In this document: positions 60,677 through 64,000 of the stretch, piece after piece
How the letters are laid out: every line of letters starts with the position of its first letter
How positions within the stretch are numbered: the stretch's first letter is position 1
Assembly (NCBI GenBank): GCA_964612065.1
Contig: CAZTCD010000004.1
Span: forward strand, 1 to 64,000
DNA: 64,000 bases
Reading direction: 5' to 3'
Source: JAKFYM01 sp964612065
Lineage (GTDB): Bacteria > Bdellovibrionota > UBA1018 > CAIPTA01
The notes under the pieces: generated by a model
What the model saw: the letters and a program-made list of their open reading frames with translations, nothing else
What the model was told of the DNA's origin: nothing
Database searches by the model: none
Translations under genes and position numbers: made by a program

Positions 60677-61301
60677 GCTTCTCCCTTTTGGTGCCGCCCT
60701 GGCAGCGGCCTTGGCGGGATCGCTCCATTGCGCAGCGATGTGCGGCCCGCTGCGCCTGCTTGTAGCGGGAGTGAAGGGCGCACCGTGGAAATACCAGGGA
60801 GGCCGCTTCCTCGGCTATGGCCTGATGGGGGCCGCCGCCGGCGGGGTGGGATTCGTTTTGCCCTGGTGGGCTCTTGTGGCGGTGATTGCGCTGGGCTTGG
60901 GACTGAGCATAGTGCGAGTGGAGATTTTTCGGGGGCTGCGCCAAAGGCTTCTCCGGGCCGGAAGCGCGAGTCCCTTTCTTTTGGGATTGGCCTCGGGCCT
61001 GCTTCCCTGCGGGCTTCTGCACGGTTGGGTGGCTGCCGCAGCGGCCACCGGGCAACCGTTGCATGGAGCCGCATTGTTGCTGATCCTTTGGGCAGGGTCC
61101 ACTCCGGCCTTGGAGCTGGCGCCCGGAATATTGAGAAAACCGCTGCGAGCGCTTCAGCTTCGCTATCCCAAAGCCCTTACTGCTCTTTTACTTGCCGCTG
61201 CGCTCGTGCCCCTGGCGATGCGGGTGCCCGGCAGCCTGCACGCCGCAAAAAGCTCTTCCGGAGAAAAAACAGAAGAGGTTCATCAATGCCACGGGCATTG
61301 A
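60657..61301 (+). CDS. SafE/DsbD_2-type membrane protein (cbb3-linked)
   Basis: A TTG at 60657 with GGAGG 6 bases upstream overlaps the end of ccoG and gives 214 residues. It has about six helices, with GSLHCAAMCGPL near residue 25 (HCxxMCGP) and SGLLPCGLLHGW near residue 120. These Cys motifs are those of the SafE/DsbD_2 family, members of which sit in cbb3 clusters and are linked to copper handling. The tail EEVHQCHGH adds a His/Cys metal-binding end. Transport of copper or sulfur species is inferred from context. Confidence 0.75.
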
Positions 61302-61311
61302 TCTCGCGAAT

Positions 61312-62685
61312 CTAACCCAGCTCCACGGTTTCCATGGGCGCCGCCACTTCAACTTCCCAGCATAGCTGGTCTTTGATCTTCACTCTCAGAGCATCCGCGG
61401 CCTGCGGTTCGCCATGCACCAGAAAAATCTTCTTCGGCGGCTTGCGAAGCCCGCCGATCCAGGAAAGCAGCTCCGACTGATCGGCGTGGGCAGACAAACC
61501 CGTGAGCTCCGCGATATGGGCACTAACCTTGAACCACTGTCCATGCATCTTGATCTCAGGGGCTCCATCGCGGAGGAGCCTTCCCCTGGTGCCCGCGGCC
61601 TGGTATCCCGTAAGGAGCACGGTATTTTTCCGGTCGAAAATTCTGTGAGCGAGATGGTGAAGAATCCTTCCTCCCGTAACCATTCCGCTCCCCGCGATCA
61701 CGATCGTGGAAGACCGGGCCTGCAGAAGGTCTTTCGACTGCTGCCGGCTTCTTACCACCTGGGCCACATGCGCGATCTCTTCGGCGGATTCCGTATGACG
61801 GATGAGCCAATCGGGATTGTTAAGGTAGATCTCGGTGGCGCCTTCGGCCAGGGGGCTATCCAGATAGATCGGAAGCCCGGGAATCTTGCTGTGCTTGCGG
61901 AGGCGGGAAAGGAGCAATAGAAGATCCTGTGTGCGCCCCACGGCGAAACTCGGAATCAGGAGGTGCCCTCCCCTCTTCTCCGTTTCCCAAACCACCCTCG
62001 CCAGCGCATCGGCAGCGCTTTCAGGATCGTGAAGGCGATCACCGTAGGTGGATTCAAGCACAAGATAATCGGCCTCCTCCAGCTTCTCCCGGGGCTTCAG
62101 CAGAAGAGGGTGTTCCCGGCCCAAATCCCCGGAAAACACGAGGCGCTTTCCTCCCGCATCGATTTCAGCAAAGGCCGAGCCCATGATGTGGCCCGCATTA
62201 CGAAACCGAAACCGAAATCCGGGAAGGATCTCGGTCCAATCGCCCGCTTTCAGCGAAACAAAATTTTTAAGCACGGCTCTCGCGTCTTCACCGGTAAAAA
62301 GGGGCGCCGCCGGATGGTGGCGGGAATAGCCCTTCTCATTGGCGTAAGCGGCGTCCTCCTCCTCGATGGTAGCTGCATCGGCGAGAAGAATACGAGCCAG
62401 TTCCCGGGTGGGTTCCGTTACGAATATCTTTCCCTGAAATCCTTCCCTATGAAGAATAGGAAGGTAACCGCTATGGTCGAGATGCGCGTGGGTGAGGATT
62501 ACGCCATCAATCGTGGAGGGATCCACCGGAAAGCCGGCGCGGTTCCTGAGCCTGAGCTCCTTAATGCCCTGAAAAAGCCCGCAGTCCACGAGGATCTTTT
62601 TCCCGCCGAAGCAAAGGAGATGGCGGGATCCGGTTACGGTGCCCGCCGCTCCAAGAAACTGTAAACTCAAGGGGGAGGTGTTCAT
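61312..62685 (-). CDS. beta-CASP metallo-beta-lactamase fold hydrolase (RNA-processing type)
   Basis: The ATG at 62685 (NTSPLSLQF) gives 457 residues. LQFLGAAGTVTGSRHLL is the family opening, ILTHAHLDHSGYLP the HxHxDH metal motif, LVFSGDLGREHPLL and the later SAHADQSELLSWI and VHGEP complete the sites. The middle holds the beta-CASP cap (VLLTGYQAAGTRGRLLRDG). Relatives act as ribonucleases on RNA ends, though some bind other phosphodiesters. It lies 17 bases behind the CBS gene and probably shares its sigma-54-like promoter. Confidence 0.87.
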   Translation of the reverse strand: MNTSPLSLQFLGAAGTVTGSRHLLCFGGKKILVDCGLFQGIKELRLRNRAGFPVDPSTIDGVILTHAHLDHSGYLPILHREGFQGKIFVTEPTRELARILLADAATIEEEDAAYANEKGYSRHHPAAPLFTGEDARAVLKNFVSLKAGDWTEILPGFRFRFRNAGHIMGSAFAEIDAGGKRLVFSGDLGREHPLLLKPREKLEEADYLVLESTYGDRLHDPESAADALARVVWETEKRGGHLLIPSFAVGRTQDLLLLLSRLRKHSKIPGLPIYLDSPLAEGATEIYLNNPDWLIRHTESAEEIAHVAQVVRSRQQSKDLLQARSSTIVIAGSGMVTGGRILHHLAHRIFDRKNTVLLTGYQAAGTRGRLLRDGAPEIKMHGQWFKVSAHIAELTGLSAHADQSELLSWIGGLRKPPKKIFLVHGEPQAADALRVKIKDQLCWEVEVAAPMETVELG

Positions 62686-62702
62686 TTCAAAGGAACGCCC
62701 GG

Positions 62703-63185
62703 CTAGATTCCCACGGAAGCCGCGGATCGGGTGGCCTCTCGCCAAAGAGGCTCATAAGTGAAATCGAGTACAGCGAGCTTGCCACCCTTGTCCTCATTCA
62801 GAAGAATCTCGTGCAGCACTCGCATCATGTCTTCCGTGGTGATGATCCCCACCACCGAGCTGCCGTGAGTTACCATCAATGCCGAAATCTTTTCTTCCAG
62901 CATCATGCGCACGGCCTTGGAAAGAGGAGTGTTCTGCTCCACGGTAACCACCGGCCAGTTCATATAGTCTGCGGCAACCGCGTCGGCTCGGAACCTCGGC
63001 CCGGAGGGATCCATGGCGCGCTTCACGTCACGATCAGAAATAATGCCCGCCAGCTCACCCTGGGAGCCGATCACCGGCATATGACGGATCCGGCTTTCTT
63101 CCATCACCTTCCATATCTCCGCCATGGGCTGATTCCATTCGGCCGATTTGAAAGACTTCGTCATCTGGCTGCGCACATTTTCCAT
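62703..63185 (-). CDS. CBS-pair protein
   Basis: A 160-residue protein that is one CBS pair (EIWKVMEESRIRHMPVIGSQGELAGIISDRDVKRAM and NTPLSKAVRMMLEEKISALMVTHGSSVVGIITTEDMMRVL). The 35-residue tail (NEDKGGKLAVLDFTYEPLWRE) has no known domain. CBS pairs bind ATP, AMP or related nucleotides and act as energy sensors. It is first in an operon with the beta-CASP hydrolase, and its leader holds an IR TCTCAAATGAGA at 63211-63222. Confidence 0.88.
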   Translation of the reverse strand: MENVRSQMTKSFKSAEWNQPMAEIWKVMEESRIRHMPVIGSQGELAGIISDRDVKRAMDPSGPRFRADAVAADYMNWPVVTVEQNTPLSKAVRMMLEEKISALMVTHGSSVVGIITTEDMMRVLHEILLNEDKGGKLAVLDFTYEPLWREATRSAASVGI

Positions 63186-63230
63186 CTTTAATCCTCGCTT
63201 TTTTTCTTTCTCTCAAATGAGACAAGCGAG

Positions 63231-63247
63231 AGCAAGGCCAATGCCAG
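63231..63247 (-). promoter_or_regulatory. sigma-54 promoter of the CBS/beta-CASP operon
   Basis: On the reverse strand: CTGGCATTGGCCTTGCT. It has -24 CTGGCAT and -12 TTGCT, with exact GG to GC spacing. Transcription would start near 63221, 36 bases before the ATG. Confidence 0.65.
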
Positions 63248-63284
63248 CTGACGGGCCCATTAATCGTCCTCCCCTTCGACCCAG

Positions 63285-63321
63285 TGAGACAAGACGACCC
63301 AGGCCGGGACAGTCCGATGCG
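63285..63321. promoter_or_regulatory. paired YGRGACA sites
   Basis: TGAGACA at 63285 and CGGGACA at 63305 are 20 bases apart, two helical turns. They lie 38-65 bases upstream of the reverse-strand -24 box of the CBS/beta-CASP promoter. Confidence 0.5.
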
Positions 63322-63391
63322 CCTCTTCCGGATGGGAGTGATTTCTAGTAAGCTTGGGGCGATTTCCACCACACTGCAAAAGGAACCACCG

Positions 63392-64000
63392 GTGAAACCC
63401 AGATCCATCGCTATTTCCGTCCTGATCCTGCTGGCAGTTCTGGCGGGAGCCCTTTTTCTAGTCAAAAAATCCTCCTATACCATCGTGAAACCGGAGCGGG
63501 GTGATATCACCGAAGCCGTTTATGGCTTGGGTAAAGTGAAAAGCGAAAAGCGATACCAGGTGATCGTAGGGGTGATTTCCACGGTCAGCAGACGTTTTGT
63601 GAATGAAGGCGAAGTGGTAAAAAAAGGGCAGCCGCTGATCGAGTTCGACTCCCAGGCACTCTTTCGTGCCCCTTTCAACGGCACGGTTACCATGGCGGCG
63701 ATCGATGAAGGGGAAACGGCCCTCCCCCATGTGCCCCAGCTCCGCGTGGAGGACCTCAGCGATCTTTATCTGGAGCTCTCGCTCGAGCAGCAAGCGGCGA
63801 TCCGAGTGAAAAAAGGGCAGGCTGCCAAACTCAGCTTTGAGTCCGTGAGGGGAACGGTATTCAAAGGAAGCGTTACTTCGCTATACTCCCGGGAGGATGA
63901 ATTCCTCGCACGGATCGATGTGGAAGGCCTGCCCGACGGCGTGCTTCCGGGCATGACCGCGGATGTGACCGTGGAAATCGGCCAGATCAAGAATGCGCTT
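63392..64000 (+). CDS. HlyD/RND-type membrane fusion protein, cut off at the right edge
   Basis: A GTG at 63392 with AAGGA 9 bases upstream opens a frame that runs to the window end (203 codons). It has an N-terminal helix (IAISVLILLAVLAGALFLV) and the two lipoyl half-motifs of efflux adaptors (FVNEGEVVKKGQPLIEFDS; FRAPFNGTVTMAAIDEGETA), with almost no hairpin between them. VEDLSDLYLELSLEQQ and LPGMTADVTVEIG are the barrel segments. An ABC or RND pump gene is expected just beyond the window. No long helical hairpin makes it a short adaptor of the MacA/EmrA-distant kind. Confidence 0.8.
   Translation, partial: MKPRSIAISVLILLAVLAGALFLVKKSSYTIVKPERGDITEAVYGLGKVKSEKRYQVIVGVISTVSRRFVNEGEVVKKGQPLIEFDSQALFRAPFNGTVTMAAIDEGETALPHVPQLRVEDLSDLYLELSLEQQAAIRVKKGQAAKLSFESVRGTVFKGSVTSLYSREDEFLARIDVEGLPDGVLPGMTADVTVEIGQIKNAL

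Overview
The window is dense bacterial chromosome: about 65 protein genes, no tRNA or rRNA, no insertion sequence, prophage or CRISPR array, and no gene-free stretch longer than about 250 bases. GC is high and even. The protein mix suggests a Gram-negative, respiring bacterium with many secreted proteins: TolC/RND efflux, a cbb3 oxidase with fused CcoNO, a SWIB-domain protein, a prepilin with a fibrinogen-like domain, an elicitor-type transglutaminase and extracellular metallopeptidases. This fits Bdellovibrionota/Oligoflexia best, but that placement is an inference and no marker gene in the window fixes it. Many starts are TTG or GTG behind good Shine-Dalgarno sites (feoA, the Gly-rich protein, the endonuclease/phosphatase, the AAA ATPase, the SafE-like protein), so ATG-only gene calling would mis-start them.

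Layout. 1-6.5 kb: glycan-type genes (partial MurG-like glycosyltransferase, ChbG/YdjC deacetylase, Tat-exported DUF1513-like protein, membrane protein, GT-C-like protein) and two methyltransferases on the other strand. 6.5-16.8 kb: secreted CBM-like protein, Fur-controlled feoAB, nitronate monooxygenase, prepilin-fibrinogen protein, Hsp70-like ATPase, a divergent SecY paralogue and a SWIB protein. 17-31 kb: Smr, EamA, aminotransferase V, Gly-rich secreted protein, BON protein and an RND tripartite efflux operon. 29-41.4 kb: a run of secreted, mostly unrecognised proteins with a transglutaminase, two HExxH proteins, a c-type cytochrome and a beta-propeller. 41.5-53.6 kb: a stress and signalling block (AAA ATPase, D-lactate dehydrogenase, K+ channel-like protein, nuclease/phosphatase, universal stress protein, phospholipase D, three CBS proteins counting the one at 62.7 kb, an eRF1-like protein, three two-component proteins and an NtrC-type activator). 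53.9-61.3 kb: the cbb3 oxidase and its assembly genes ccoI-S-NO-Q-P-G plus a SafE-like copper/sulfite family protein. 61.3-64 kb: beta-CASP hydrolase, CBS protein and a partial membrane-fusion protein.

The most interesting signal is regulatory. At least seven intergenic regions carry sequences with the invariant GG-N10-GC spacing of sigma-54 (-24/-12) promoters, in front of the transglutaminase, a small secreted protein, both sides of a divergent CBS-gene pair, the CBS/beta-CASP operon, the BON gene, a second small secreted protein and the NtrC-type activator gene itself. Most of these regions also carry one or two copies of a YGRGACA half-site, often paired 20-22 bp apart and 45-100 bp from the -24 box; the best copies form a palindrome CGGGACA-N3-TGTCTCA. 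I infer that the sigma-54 activator at 51.7 kb, probably fed by the histidine kinases beside it, controls a stress/low-oxygen-like regulon that joins CBS, universal stress and lactate dehydrogenase proteins with secreted factors.
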